A stretch of DNA of 64,000 bases from NCBI GenBank assembly GCA_035946955.1, contig DASYYE010000218.1:36979-100978 (forward strand). Reading direction: 5' to 3'. Position numbers and translations under genes: made by a program. The notes beneath the pieces were generated by a model that did not search any database, was not told the DNA's origin, and worked only from the letters and a program-made list of their open reading frames with translations. The stretch is from DASYYE01 sp035946955 (GTDB taxonomy: Bacteria > Actinomycetota > Actinomycetes > Streptosporangiales > Streptosporangiaceae). How positions within the stretch are numbered: the first letter of the stretch is position 1; each line of letters starts with the position of its first letter. Positions 51,084-59,939 of the stretch are shown one piece after another.

Positions 51084-52145
51084 ATGACTCTTTGGAGACG
51101 AACCTCTGCGCGGGCTATGGCCGGGCTGGCCGTAGCCGCGCTCACGGCCAGCGTCGCCGCCTGCGCCGGCTCGGCCAGCGGCGCCAGCACGGGCCTGCCG
51201 ACCGTGACGATGATGGTCGGCGGCATCGACAAGCAGATCTACCTGCCCTACGAGCTTGCCCAGCAGCTCGGTTACTACCACAAGTACGGCGTCAACATGG
51301 TGCTGAGCACCGAGCAGACAGGCGGCGTCGGTGCCGAGACCGCGATGGCGTCCGGCCAGGTGGATATGGCGGGCGCGTGGTACGTGCACACCATCGACTT
51401 CCAACTGGCCGGGGTGAACGTCGAAGACGTGGTCCAGCTCAGCGGGGCGCCCGGTGAGCGCGAGATGTGTTACAACGGCTCGGGTGTCACGTCCCCGGCG
51501 AACTGGAGGGGAAAGAACGTAGGCGTCACCGACATCGGCTCGGGAACCGACGACCTGACGCTGTACCTGGCCGCCCGGTACCACCTGAGTTCGTCGCAGT
51601 TCCACCGGGTGCCTGTCGGCGCCGGCCCGACCGTAGTCGCCGCGCTACAGCACCACTCGGTCGTCTGCGCTATGACAACCCAGCCAACCGTCAACGCGGT
51701 CGAGCAGCAGCACCTTGGCTACTCGGCGATCGACCTCGCCACCACCACCGGCGTGCAGCACTGGCTTGGCGGCTTCTGGCCGACCGCGTGCGTGCTGGCG
51801 CAGCAAGGCTGGGTCGCCTCGCACAAGGACCTCGTGCAGAAGGTGGTTGACGCCCTGGTGGCGACGATGCACTGGATAAGCACCCACTCCGCGGCGCAGA
51901 TCGCCGGCAAGCTGCCTGCCAGCTACGTCTCGAACGGACTGACCACCAAGGCCGGTTACATCTCCGCGCTGGCCAGGGACAAGGCCCAGTTCCTCCCGGA
52001 TGGCACCATGCCGGCCAGCGGACCGCAGTCCGTCCTGGCCGTGGAGAAGTTCGCCGGGAAGATCACGGGCCCAGTGAACCTCGCAACCACCTACACCAAT
52101 TCCTTCGCCGCCACGGCGAACAAACTCGAGGGCTTCACGAAGTGA
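51084..52145 (+). CDS. ABC transporter substrate-binding lipoprotein, NMT1/SsuA type
   Basis: 353 residues. The signal peptide ends in a lipobox (ASVAAC, Cys near residue 28), so the mature protein is lipid-anchored. A periplasmic-binding fold type II follows: TVTMMVGGIDKQIYLPYELAQQLGYYHKYGVNM is the usual NMT1-like opening, with GAETAMASGQVDMAGAWYVHT and KNVGVTDIGSGTDDLTLYLAA after it. The ligand is unknown. NMT1-like receptors bind sulfonates, nitrate, riboflavin or thiamine precursors, and the CitA-like sensor next door does not settle it. GGAGGG lies 11 nt upstream. The next 560 bp to the right hold no intact gene. Confidence 0.9.
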   Translation: MTLWRRTSARAMAGLAVAALTASVAACAGSASGASTGLPTVTMMVGGIDKQIYLPYELAQQLGYYHKYGVNMVLSTEQTGGVGAETAMASGQVDMAGAWYVHTIDFQLAGVNVEDVVQLSGAPGEREMCYNGSGVTSPANWRGKNVGVTDIGSGTDDLTLYLAARYHLSSSQFHRVPVGAGPTVVAALQHHSVVCAMTTQPTVNAVEQQHLGYSAIDLATTTGVQHWLGGFWPTACVLAQQGWVASHKDLVQKVVDALVATMHWISTHSAAQIAGKLPASYVSNGLTTKAGYISALARDKAQFLPDGTMPASGPQSVLAVEKFAGKITGPVNLATTYTNSFAATANKLEGFTK

Positions 52146-52223
52146 GGCCGACATGCCGGGCAGCCGGGGCCGAGAGCCCTGGCTGCCCGGCAATCACAGC
52201 GCCCGAACTCCACCGCCGACCGG

Positions 52224-52305
52224 CCGTCAGGCGGGCCAGGTGAACGTCGCGACCGCTTTGGCGGGCAGAGTGTAGGTGAAGTACTGGCCGTTCTCGACGA
52301 CGTTG
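52224..52305 (-). pseudogene. Duplicated 3'-end fragment of the GH30 gene
   Basis: These 82 bp match 58262-58343, the end of the GH30 gene, with about six differences. The copy encodes the last 25 residues (NVVENGQYFTYTLPAKAVAT and the final five) and keeps the stop codon, with a single amino-acid change, so most differences are silent. It has the same orientation as the intact gene 6 kb to the right and lies 78 bp after the ABC receptor gene. Similarity ends abruptly at both sides. Confidence 0.88.
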
Positions 52306-52354
52306 CAGGGCAGCGAACTCGCCCCAGATGGGTTCCAGCAGGCATGATGGCAGG

Positions 52355-52422
52355 ACAGGCACGGGACACCTCGATGATCACGGACCGTAGACAAGCCCAT
52401 GATCATCAAGGCCCGTGCCTGT
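52355..52422. repeat. 68 bp imperfect hairpin element
   Basis: ACAGGCACGGG (52355-52365) and CCCGTGCCTGT (52412-52422) are exact inverse complements, and inside them GATGATCA (52373-52380) faces TGATCATC (52400-52407). It could be an insertion-sequence end, a miniature inverted-repeat element or a strong terminator. No transposase frame is present. The rest of 52423-52710 shows nothing I can name. Confidence 0.6.
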
Positions 52423-52710
52423 GCTATGTAACGACACGCTCGGCCTACACCTATTGCCGGGCCCTCTTAATGTCGCGGTTGGCCCGCGCTGACCACATGG
52501 TTGCCGACGCTAATGCCGCCCGAGGCACTGACGGCCGGCCAGACCTCGGCCACGCCACCAACCGGCGGAGAACCTCGTCATAGCCATCCGCGGCGACGAG
52601 ACCGTCAGGGGGCCAGGTATGCGCTGCCCCGGGGCGGCTCACACACACATGCCGCCGGGCTACAGCGATGAGCGGATCCGGTAGGTCGTGTAGCCGACAG
52701 TTCGGGAACG

Positions 52711-53100
52711 TCAACCGCTTCCAGCGACTAGACAACTCATGGTGTGGTGGCCGGCGATGCCGTCGACGCCGCCAGTACACGCGAGTTCCTTCCCTTGGAA
52801 AGTCTCGACTGCCGTGAGCGTCTTCGGGCCGAATTGGCCGTCTACCCTGAGCCGCGCGTTGATGACGAAGTTGAGATCCTGCTGGAGGATCTTGACGCAG
52901 GGCCCTGAGGACCCGTAGCTCAGGTTGGCCGTCGGGATCAGCGTGGGGAAGCCGAGGTACGGATTGGTCCACCAGAACTGCGCACACGATGGGGCAGGGC
53001 CAGCGGCGGCGGAAGCAGTTGTGGAAAGCGTGATGGCTGTGCCGGTAGCGAGCAGCAGCGCTAGTAGCGCCGCGATTACGCCGGTCTTCTTGAGACGCAC
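52711..53100 (-). CDS. Small secreted peptidoglycan-binding-domain protein
   Basis: 129 residues with a Sec signal (RLKKTGVIAALLALLLATGTAITLSTTASAAAG, cleavage near 33). The mature part holds one PG_binding_1-like unit: GSSGPCVKILQQDLNFVINARLRVDGQFGPKTLTAVETFQGKE, with the VDGxFGPxTxxAVxxFQ signature. Four cysteines could pair outside the cell. It is probably a cell-wall-binding exoprotein. Start GTG 53100 has GGGAG 8 nt upstream. It lies in the segment bounded by the duplicated GH30 ends and diverges from the next secreted protein across about 420 bp. Confidence 0.82.
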   Translation of the reverse strand: MRLKKTGVIAALLALLLATGTAITLSTTASAAAGPAPSCAQFWWTNPYLGFPTLIPTANLSYGSSGPCVKILQQDLNFVINARLRVDGQFGPKTLTAVETFQGKELACTGGVDGIAGHHTMSCLVAGSG

Positions 53101-53519
53101 GGTGGGCTCCCTTCAAGAATGCGCTACGCCGGAACAGATCATTTCTGGTGCTATGCGGGGCCGATGACATCGTCCCACACTCTTGCTAGATGTATGCGGC
53201 GTGCGGCCGGCTGGGGCCTCTTGCCGCGGCGCCGGCAGGTGGCTGCCCAACTTGTGCCGTCACTCAACCACGACTCAGACCAGAATCAACCCTCCTGTGC
53301 CATCGTGACATTACGGCGGATCCCACGTGCGATAGACGCAGCCACGAGAGAGCAGACCAGCGGAAGGGGAAACGCTCCAAATGAGCATCTTTCTCTAATT
53401 TGCGGCGCATGACTTTGATGGCAGTGGGCGCGCCAACCCTGACCGTCTTACCTGCCACGAGCGATGCGTGGGATTACCCGGTGATACCGCTATTGTCCGC
53501 TCTCAAGGAAGGTGAACAC
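53101..53519. other. Intergenic region without recognisable gene
   Basis: This 419 bp stretch between two divergent secreted-protein genes is less GC-rich than its surroundings and contains short open frames on both strands, none with a ribosome site and protein-like composition together. It presumably carries the two promoters. I see no long repeat or operator. Confidence 0.5.
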
Positions 53520-53966
53520 ATGGTCCGATTCGTTAGCGGGTGGCGCCGCCTCGCCGCCCTTGGCGCTGCATGCGCCTGTGTGTCGACGTCCGCCGTGATC
53601 ATCGGCACAAGCGGCGTCGCAATGGCCGATGTCTGCGGCACCGCCGAGAACGGCACGACGTCCTGGTCGACCGTGGCGCCTCCTCCTGGAGGCACGCCGA
53701 TCTGGCACCCGTTGCGGAGCGTCTGGGTCAAGCGTCCCCCTGGCTGCCACGACTACAACATCGTGCACGTCAATGCCTCGGGTAATTACGCTGGGTTCCT
53801 GCAGCGCCCCAACGGCAGCTGGTTCGAATGCCAGGCTGGCTACATTTCCATTCCGGGCAACAGGACTGGTGACTGGGTTGAGTGCACCAGTGTCCTCACC
53901 GGTACCCATATGACAACAGACACCCTCCAGTTCCCAAGCGGAGTGGGATACAGAGTGAACATCTGA
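53520..53966 (+). CDS. Small secreted hypothetical protein
   Basis: 148 residues from ATG 53520, with AAGGAAGG 8 nt upstream. The frame extends to 53400 but lacks an RBS. A signal peptide (WRRLAALGAACACVSTSAVIIGTSGVAMAD) precedes a mature part of about 108 residues with four cysteines and aromatic residues (GTTSWSTVAPPPGGTPIWHPL, WVKRPPGCHDYNIVHVN, GSWFECQAGYISIPGNRTGDWVEC). The composition suggests a disulfide-stabilised beta-rich exoprotein. I recognise no family. It lies within the segment bounded by GH30 end duplicates. Confidence 0.75.
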   Translation: MVRFVSGWRRLAALGAACACVSTSAVIIGTSGVAMADVCGTAENGTTSWSTVAPPPGGTPIWHPLRSVWVKRPPGCHDYNIVHVNASGNYAGFLQRPNGSWFECQAGYISIPGNRTGDWVECTSVLTGTHMTTDTLQFPSGVGYRVNI

Positions 53967-54105
53967 CAGCGGAAGCATCAGATGACGTCCAACCTCGCTC
54001 TGGCCGATGTGTTGCCCAGTTCAGCAGGGCCGCATGACTCGACTGCCGCTGCGCTCCTGGATATGGCCAGCCCGGCTGTGCTGTGGTTCGGCGGGGCCGA
54101 CACCA

Positions 54106-54147
54106 CCTGTCCGGGCAGGCTCGGGCCTGCCCGGACAGGCCCGAGCC
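54106..54147 (+). promoter_or_regulatory. Two overlapping, mutually exclusive hairpins before the lipoprotein gene
   Basis: CCTGTCCGGGCAGG (54106-54119) pairs perfectly with CCTGCCCGGACAGG (54126-54139). Alternatively GGCTCGGGCCTG (54118-54129) pairs perfectly with CAGGCCCGAGCC (54136-54147). The two stems compete for the same bases and end 23 nt before the ATG at 54170. They may be a plain terminator of the preceding gene or an attenuator-like switch. Confidence 0.6.
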
Positions 54148-54169
54148 CCTGCCTGGAAGGGACTAGCCA

Positions 54170-55126
54170 ATGGCACCGAAGCCCGGTAACCCGGGTAATC
54201 ACCCAGCCAGCAGACGCGGGAGTGGCCGGAGGCCGGTTTGGGTGGTAATTGCCCTACTCGCGTCCGTCAGCTTGATCACGGCCTGCGGCGCTAGTTCTGC
54301 CGGACTGGCGCCGGGATTGTCTGGACAAGTTCAGCCTGCCCAGACAGGCAACCCCGCAGGCACATCGCCGCCTCAACTAGGCACCGAGATACTTGGCGCC
54401 TACTTCCCTGCTACCGCTAGGCAATTCGCGGCGGGCGCGGAATTCTGGGGCAAGATGTGGTCGCTCCGAACCCAAATAACCTCGGCCTGCATGACTAAGT
54501 ACGGATTCAGCTTCCCGACAATATCCGTCACCGCAGCCACTGCCGGCATCCGGGACCTCAGCCAGTTTCCAGATATTGCCTGGATGAAACAAAGCGGGCT
54601 CATGGTGCCGATATTGAATACGGCCTATCCCCGCACCCCAGCCGCGCCGCCCGGCAGGAAACAAGCCTACGATACCAACTTGAGCCAGTGCACCAAATTG
54701 GCCAGCAAACCGTTTAGCCAGCTACAGCACGATACGCAGGCCCTATCCAATGAGTGGACCACTATATTCGTTGGGATCCAGGCATCACCGCAGGTCCAGG
54801 GAACGCTGGCGCAGTTCTCATTGTGCGTCCGGCGGGCTGGCGTACCCGCAGACTTCTCGCACAACCTCAACCATTTTGCCGTGTGGGCGGCCGGGCAGAT
54901 TACAGTGCCTAGCACAGGTGTGGTACTGCGAGGGCCGGATGAGTATTGGGGAGATGTGTTCGTGCGCTGCGCCCAGAACCTTGATGCGCTTTACGAGAAG
55001 CTGCAGCTAGTCGCGCAGGCAAAATTCTTCCAGCACCATTACTGGCAGGTTCACCAGCTGGCGACAGAGGTAGCCCAGATAGTGGTAAGTACCGAACGGT
55101 CGATCAAGGCAGACGGCGCGAGCTGA
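54170..55126 (+). CDS. Lipoprotein of unknown function
   Basis: 318 residues from ATG 54170 (GGAAGG upstream). A basic N-terminus (about 21 residues), a hydrophobic core and the lipobox LITAC (Cys near 39) mark it as a lipid-anchored exported protein. The mature part is alpha-helical with evenly spaced cysteines (SACMTKYGF, LSQCTKLASK, FSLCVRRAGV, FVRCAQNLDAL). I recognise no domain. Its DNA is visibly less GC-rich, with more AT-ending codons, than the surrounding genes, which suggests transfer. It lies in the interval between the two GH30 3' ends. Confidence 0.78.
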   Translation: MAPKPGNPGNHPASRRGSGRRPVWVVIALLASVSLITACGASSAGLAPGLSGQVQPAQTGNPAGTSPPQLGTEILGAYFPATARQFAAGAEFWGKMWSLRTQITSACMTKYGFSFPTISVTAATAGIRDLSQFPDIAWMKQSGLMVPILNTAYPRTPAAPPGRKQAYDTNLSQCTKLASKPFSQLQHDTQALSNEWTTIFVGIQASPQVQGTLAQFSLCVRRAGVPADFSHNLNHFAVWAAGQITVPSTGVVLRGPDEYWGDVFVRCAQNLDALYEKLQLVAQAKFFQHHYWQVHQLATEVAQIVVSTERSIKADGAS

Positions 55127-55392
55127 CAGACCGGCAGGCCCGGCGCCCAGGCCACCTAGCCCGACGAGTGCGCCGCAGCCACCTGGAGGACGTGAGCTAG
55201 GCGAAGCTTCGAGGCTGACAACGGCGACCGGAGCACGACACGGTTACCCATCGGGCAGCCACCAGAATGAACCGCTACGTCAACCTGTGCAAAGTCACGA
55301 CCTCACGATGCCGCGGGAAGGTTGACTGTCGCGCAATCGTGGGTTTGGGTTGTGCCGTAGTCCTGTAGCGGACAGGCCGTTTCTGGGCATAT

Positions 55393-58281
55393 ATGGGGCT
55401 GGTCGTGCAGTTTAGGATTCTTGGGCCGCTGGAGGTCCGGACCCCGGAGGGCTGGCGCGGGATCGGTGCGCCGAAGTGGCGGGCGCTGCTCGGGGCATTA
55501 CTGCTGCGTCCCGGCCAGGTCGTCCCGACCGAGTGCCTGGTCGATGAGCTGTGGGGTGACGACGCACCGACCAGGGCCCGCAAGCTGGCCAGCGGATACG
55601 TACTACAGCTGCGCCGGCTGATCGATGATCCAGACGGCCGGATGCTGGTCACGCGGTCAGGGGGTTACCAGTTACTGGCGGCCCATTGTGATCTTGATGC
55701 GGGTCAGTTTGAAGGCCTGGTGACCGCCGGGCGCAAGGCGCTTGCGCAGGACGACGCCCCGCGGGCGGCAGGTCGTCTTGCCGAGGCACTGGCGCTGTGG
55801 CGTGGCCCGGCCCTGGCGGATGTGCCGCCAGGGCCGCTGGTGTCGGCCGAGTCCAATCGCCTGGAAGAGCTGCGCCGGACTGCGCTTGAGCTGCGGATCG
55901 AGGCTGACCGGACGTGCGGCCGAGACACCGAGCTAGTGGCTGAGCTGCGTCGGCTCACGACGGAGCACCCGCTGCGGGAGAGGCTGTGGGGTGAGCTGAT
56001 GCGTGCGTTGCACAGCTCCGGCCGGTCGGCCGAGGCGCTGGAGGTGTACGCGCACGCCCAGCAGGTCATCGCCGATCAGCTAGGTGCAGATCTTGCATCC
56101 GACCTCCAGCAGTTGCACCAGCACATCCTCACGGGAGACCAAGCGTGGGATGGCCGGCCGGCTGCTGCCAGAGCGGATCCCCCCGAGGGGCGGGAACCCC
56201 CACCGGCCAGCCACGGCCGGCAGGACGTGCCTCGGCAGTTGCCAGCAGGGGTGCGGCACTTCGTCGGCCGGAAGGAGGAGATGGAAAGACTGTCCGGGCT
56301 GCTCGACGAGACATCCGGCGCCAGTGGTGCGGTGGTGATTTCTGCGATTGGCGGTACCGCAGGGATCGGTAAGACAGCGCTCGCTGTGCACTGGGCGCAC
56401 CAGAACGCGGAGAGGTTCCCCGACGGGCAGCTTTATGTGAACCTGCGCGGCTTCGATCCCTCCGGTACACCCATGCCCGTCACAACAGCTGTGCGCGGCT
56501 TCCTGGGCGCGCTGGCCGTGCCACCTGCCAGCGTTCCCGATGACCTGGACGCGCAGGTGGCGCTGTACCGCAGCCTGCTGGCCGGCCTCCGCATTCTGAT
56601 AGTGCTGGACAACGCTCTCGACGCCGCCCAGGTCAGGCCCTTGCTCCCGGGCACGGCTTCCTGCTCGGTGCTGGTCACCAGCCGCAATCAGCTCGCGGGC
56701 TTGGTAGCGGCCGACGGCGCCACCCCGCTGACCCTGGACCTGCTCAGCCCGGACGAGGCCCGCGAGTTGCTGAGCCGCCGCCTGGGCCGCGAGCGTGTCG
56801 CCCGCGAGGAACAGGCCGCCGGTGAGCTGGCCGAGTTGTGCGCCCGCCTGCCGCTCGCGCTGAACATCGCTGCTGCCCGCGCCGTCCTCCGTCCCGGTTG
56901 GCCCCTCGCCGCACTGGTCAGCGAACTGCGCGGCACTCGCCAGCGACTCAACCCTCTGACGACTGGTGATAGCGCCGCGGACCTCCGTGCGGTGCTCTCC
57001 TGGTCCTGCCACACCCTCAGCACCGGGGCCGCGCGCATGTTTCGCCTCCTAGGGCTCCACCCGGGCCCGGACATCAGCGTCCCCGCCGCGGTCAGCCTCG
57101 CCGCACTCGACCGTGACCAGGTCCGCCGCGCCCTCGACGAACTGACGGCCGCGCACTTGCTGACCGAGCACACCCCCGGCCGCTACACCTTCCATGACCT
57201 GCTCCGCGCGTTCGCCGCTGAGCAGGCTCACCTCCACGACACCAAGGCCGAGCGCTTCCACGCCCGGCACCGGGCGCTGGACCACTACCTGCGCACCGGC
57301 CACGCCGCTTTCAGCGTCCTGTATCCCGGCTGGATCCCGCTCGACCCGCCACCACCCGTTCCCGGGGTGGTACCTGAGCACCTCACCGATGCCGAACAGG
57401 CGCTGGCCTGGTACGAGGCCGAGCACACCGTGCTGGTTACCGTTACCTCCTGGGCCGCAGAGGAGGGCTTCGACAGCTACGCCTGGCAGATCCCCTGTGC
57501 ACTGGGGACCATCATGGAACGGAGGGCTCACTGGCAGGAGTGGGCCACTGTCAGCGAGGTCGCGCTAGGCGCCGCTCAGCGCAGCCGTGACCTGGCCGGA
57601 CAGGCTCATTCCCACCACCGGCTGGGCCAGGCGCTGCTGGCGCGCGGTTCGTATCAAGCGGCCCGCACCCACCTACAGCAGGCGCTCGCACTGTTCGACC
57701 GGCTCGGCGATCTTGCCCGCCAAGGCGATGTCTACGTCGCCCTTAGCACGACGCTGTCCGAAGAGAAACGGTTTGCCGACGCGGTCACCTGTGCCGAGCG
57801 GGCCATTGCCCTGTACCGCGCCACCAGCCACGTAGCCGGGCAGTCCATCGCGCTGAACAATCTCGGCTGGTTCGAGGATCAGCTAGGCCGGTACGACCAG
57901 GCCCTGGTCTATTGCCGCCAGGCCCTCGACCTGTCCCGGGAGGCCGGTGAGCACGAATGCGAGGCCCTCACGCTGGACAGCATCGGTCACGCCCATCACC
58001 GTCTCAGCCACCATGCCGAGGCCATCAGCTCATACGAGCAGGCTCTCCAGTTGGAACAGGCCATCGGCGACCACTACAACTATGCCCGCACGCTCGTCTG
58101 CCTGGGGGACGTCCACCACGACGGCGGAGATCGCGACGCCGCCCGCGACGCCTGGCGGCAAGCCCTGGTGATCCTGGACGAACTGCATCATCCTGACGCC
58201 AGGCAAGTCCACGGGAAACTACTCACCCTGGAGAGTGCCAGGCAGCGACCGGCCCACAAGACCGTCAGGCGGGCCAGGTGA
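55393..58281 (+). CDS. AfsR/SARP-type regulator: BTAD, NB-ARC ATPase, TPR repeats
   Basis: 962 residues, same plan as the protein at 37064-39997. An OmpR-like winged helix opens FRILGPLEVRTPEGWRGIGAPKWRALLGALLLRPG (first 45 residues). The BTAD domain runs to about 245, the NB-ARC ATPase has Walker A GTAGIGKTALAVHW near 323 and ILIVLDNALDAAQVRPLLPGT, and C-terminal TPRs include GRYDQALVYCRQALDLSREAGE. It presumably activates nearby exported-protein or metabolite genes. ATG 55393 lacks a clear ribosome site, and a GTG a few codons downstream is possible. The gene ends inside the 3' end of GH30 (17 bp overlap, tail to tail), exactly at the boundary of the duplicated GH30 sequence. Confidence 0.87.
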   Translation: MGLVVQFRILGPLEVRTPEGWRGIGAPKWRALLGALLLRPGQVVPTECLVDELWGDDAPTRARKLASGYVLQLRRLIDDPDGRMLVTRSGGYQLLAAHCDLDAGQFEGLVTAGRKALAQDDAPRAAGRLAEALALWRGPALADVPPGPLVSAESNRLEELRRTALELRIEADRTCGRDTELVAELRRLTTEHPLRERLWGELMRALHSSGRSAEALEVYAHAQQVIADQLGADLASDLQQLHQHILTGDQAWDGRPAAARADPPEGREPPPASHGRQDVPRQLPAGVRHFVGRKEEMERLSGLLDETSGASGAVVISAIGGTAGIGKTALAVHWAHQNAERFPDGQLYVNLRGFDPSGTPMPVTTAVRGFLGALAVPPASVPDDLDAQVALYRSLLAGLRILIVLDNALDAAQVRPLLPGTASCSVLVTSRNQLAGLVAADGATPLTLDLLSPDEARELLSRRLGRERVAREEQAAGELAELCARLPLALNIAAARAVLRPGWPLAALVSELRGTRQRLNPLTTGDSAADLRAVLSWSCHTLSTGAARMFRLLGLHPGPDISVPAAVSLAALDRDQVRRALDELTAAHLLTEHTPGRYTFHDLLRAFAAEQAHLHDTKAERFHARHRALDHYLRTGHAAFSVLYPGWIPLDPPPPVPGVVPEHLTDAEQALAWYEAEHTVLVTVTSWAAEEGFDSYAWQIPCALGTIMERRAHWQEWATVSEVALGAAQRSRDLAGQAHSHHRLGQALLARGSYQAARTHLQQALALFDRLGDLARQGDVYVALSTTLSEEKRFADAVTCAERAIALYRATSHVAGQSIALNNLGWFEDQLGRYDQALVYCRQALDLSREAGEHECEALTLDSIGHAHHRLSHHAEAISSYEQALQLEQAIGDHYNYARTLVCLGDVHHDGGDRDAARDAWRQALVILDELHHPDARQVHGKLLTLESARQRPAHKTVRRAR

Positions 58282-59728
58282 ACGTAGCGACCGCTTTAGC
58301 GGGCAGGGCGTAGGTGAAGTACTGGCCATTCTCGACGACGTTGAAGGTCCGGGCGCTGGTGGTGCTGGCGTTCAGCACCACCAGCGCGGTGGAGCCGTCA
58401 GGGTTGCGGAAGGCGACATCCTTCACCCCGTTCGCGCCGAACGAGTTGGAGGCGATCCGCACGGCTCCGGGCTTGACGAACTTGCTGGCCTGGCCCAGCA
58501 CGTAGTACGCGGCGTCGTAGGTCGCGGTGCCCGCGGAGTTGTCCACGGTGACCACGGGGGTGCAGACCGTGCAGTTCATGCTGGGACCACCACTGGGGTC
58601 CAGGGCCACATTCCAGGTGGTGACGGTCTTGGCCCAGTTGCGCACGGCACCGATGACGAGGTTGGCCGTCTCCCAGTCCAGCGTGTCGGAGAAAGTGTTG
58701 GCCGGGTTGGCTGACTGGGCGCCGGAGCACTCGGTGAAGTAGGTGGGGGTGTGCGGGTAGGCCTTGTGCACCGCGGTCTGCGCGCTCACGCCCCCGGCGT
58801 AGCAGTGCCAGGCCACACCGGCGACGTAGCGGCTGGCAGCGGCGTCACCGAGCACTGCCTCAGGGAATGACGGGTCGTTCCAGTTGTGGTCATAGGCGAT
58901 GATCTTGGTGCTGAGCCCGGCCCTCTGCATCGCCGGGCCCAGGTTGTCCGCGATGAGACTGGCTTCCTGGCTCGCGGTGAACGTGGAGCCGGGATAGTTC
59001 GACGGCGAGAACTCGGGCTCGTTCTGCGGCGTGACCAGGGAGATGGGCACGCCGGCCGCATCGTAAGCCTGGATGGACTTGACCAGGTAGTCGGCGAATA
59101 CCTGGTAGTCACCGCTGCTGAGCGTGCCGCCGACCATGGAGCCACTGGTCTTCATCCAGCCCGGCGGGCTCCACGGCGTCGCCATGACCGTGATGGCGGG
59201 GTTCAGGGAGAGCGCCTGCCGGAGCACCGGGAGGACGTAGGCGTCGTCGTGGGCGATGGAGAAGTGCGCCAGGCCCGGGTCTGTCTGGCCCGCTGGCATG
59301 TCGTCGTAACTGAACAGCGAGCGTGAGAAGTCCGTGGCACCGATGGGCTGCCGCAGGAAACTCAGGCCGATGCCGCTGGCCGGGCTGAACAGCTTTGTCA
59401 TGATCTGCTGGCGCAGCGGCGAGTTGGCCACCAGCCAGGCCGCCGAGTCCGTGAACGACGCCCCGAACCCGGTCATGGACTGGTACTTCACCGATGGGTT
59501 GATGGTGACCGTCTGCGATCCCTGGCCACTGCCGCCCTGGAACGAGGTACCGGGCTGGGGCGCCAGGAGCTTGCTCTGGTCAGCCGTGGTCTCCCACACC
59601 GACACCGCGGCCCCCGGCTGGGTGCCCTGGCCGCTCGCCGCGCGGGCCGCCGGGACGGCCGAGATGGACCCGATGACACCAGTGAGAGTGAGCACAGCCC
59701 CTGCCGCCACGAACGTCGCTGCACGCAT
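58265..59728 (-). CDS. Secreted GH30 glycosidase (glucosylceramidase-like)
   Basis: 487 residues from ATG 59728 (GGAGAGG upstream; TTG 59746 is a possible earlier start). A Sec signal (MRAATFVAAGAVLTLTGVIGSISAVPAARAAS region) precedes a TIM barrel with GFGASFTDSAAWLV, VTPQNEPEFSPSNYPG (acid/base Glu near 239 in the NEP motif) and TYFTECSGA (nucleophile Glu near 331). A C-terminal beta-sandwich ends NGQYFTYALPAKAVATFTW. GH30 enzymes cleave beta-glucosyl, xylosyl or fucosyl linkages. The substrate is uncertain. A second copy of its last 25 codons lies at 52224-52305. A hairpin lies in its leader. Confidence 0.9.
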   Translation of the reverse strand: MRAATFVAAGAVLTLTGVIGSISAVPAARAASGQGTQPGAAVSVWETTADQSKLLAPQPGTSFQGGSGQGSQTVTINPSVKYQSMTGFGASFTDSAAWLVANSPLRQQIMTKLFSPASGIGLSFLRQPIGATDFSRSLFSYDDMPAGQTDPGLAHFSIAHDDAYVLPVLRQALSLNPAITVMATPWSPPGWMKTSGSMVGGTLSSGDYQVFADYLVKSIQAYDAAGVPISLVTPQNEPEFSPSNYPGSTFTASQEASLIADNLGPAMQRAGLSTKIIAYDHNWNDPSFPEAVLGDAAASRYVAGVAWHCYAGGVSAQTAVHKAYPHTPTYFTECSGAQSANPANTFSDTLDWETANLVIGAVRNWAKTVTTWNVALDPSGGPSMNCTVCTPVVTVDNSAGTATYDAAYYVLGQASKFVKPGAVRIASNSFGANGVKDVAFRNPDGSTALVVLNASTTSARTFNVVENGQYFTYALPAKAVATFTWPA

Positions 59729-59781
59729 GACAGTCTGCCTCTCCAAGCCTTGCCGTCGGGGCCCAGGCCCTTGCGGTTAAA

Positions 59782-59819
59782 GGCCATGCGGCACGAGCAG
59801 GGATTCGTGCCGCATGGCC
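59782..59819. promoter_or_regulatory. Perfect 15 bp inverted repeat upstream of GH30
   Basis: GGCCATGCGGCACGA (59782-59796) and TCGTGCCGCATGGCC (59805-59819) are exact inverse complements around an 8 nt loop. It stands 54 bp before the GH30 ATG, next to an AT-rich promoter-like stretch (59825-59895), and about 120 bp after the methyltransferase stop. It may be that gene's terminator or a control element in the GH30 leader. Confidence 0.6.
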
Positions 59820-59939
59820 CTGGGGGGTATTGATAACCTACGGTCAGGCTTATTAATGAGGCATAAAGATTTGTTTGCATACATGAATGTTCCGTAAAGG
59901 ACAGCGCCGTGGGCTGGCCGGCGCCCGGCCAGGTCAGGC

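Noticed and set aside
52451..53170. A 239-residue minus-strand frame overlapping the peptidoglycan-binding protein
   Set aside because: It is out of frame with the signal peptide and the PG-binding motif of the 52711-53100 gene, which explains the coding signal better.
53982..54248. An 88-residue plus-strand frame before the lipoprotein gene
   Set aside because: It spans the competing hairpins, overlaps the lipoprotein start in another frame, and has no ribosome site.
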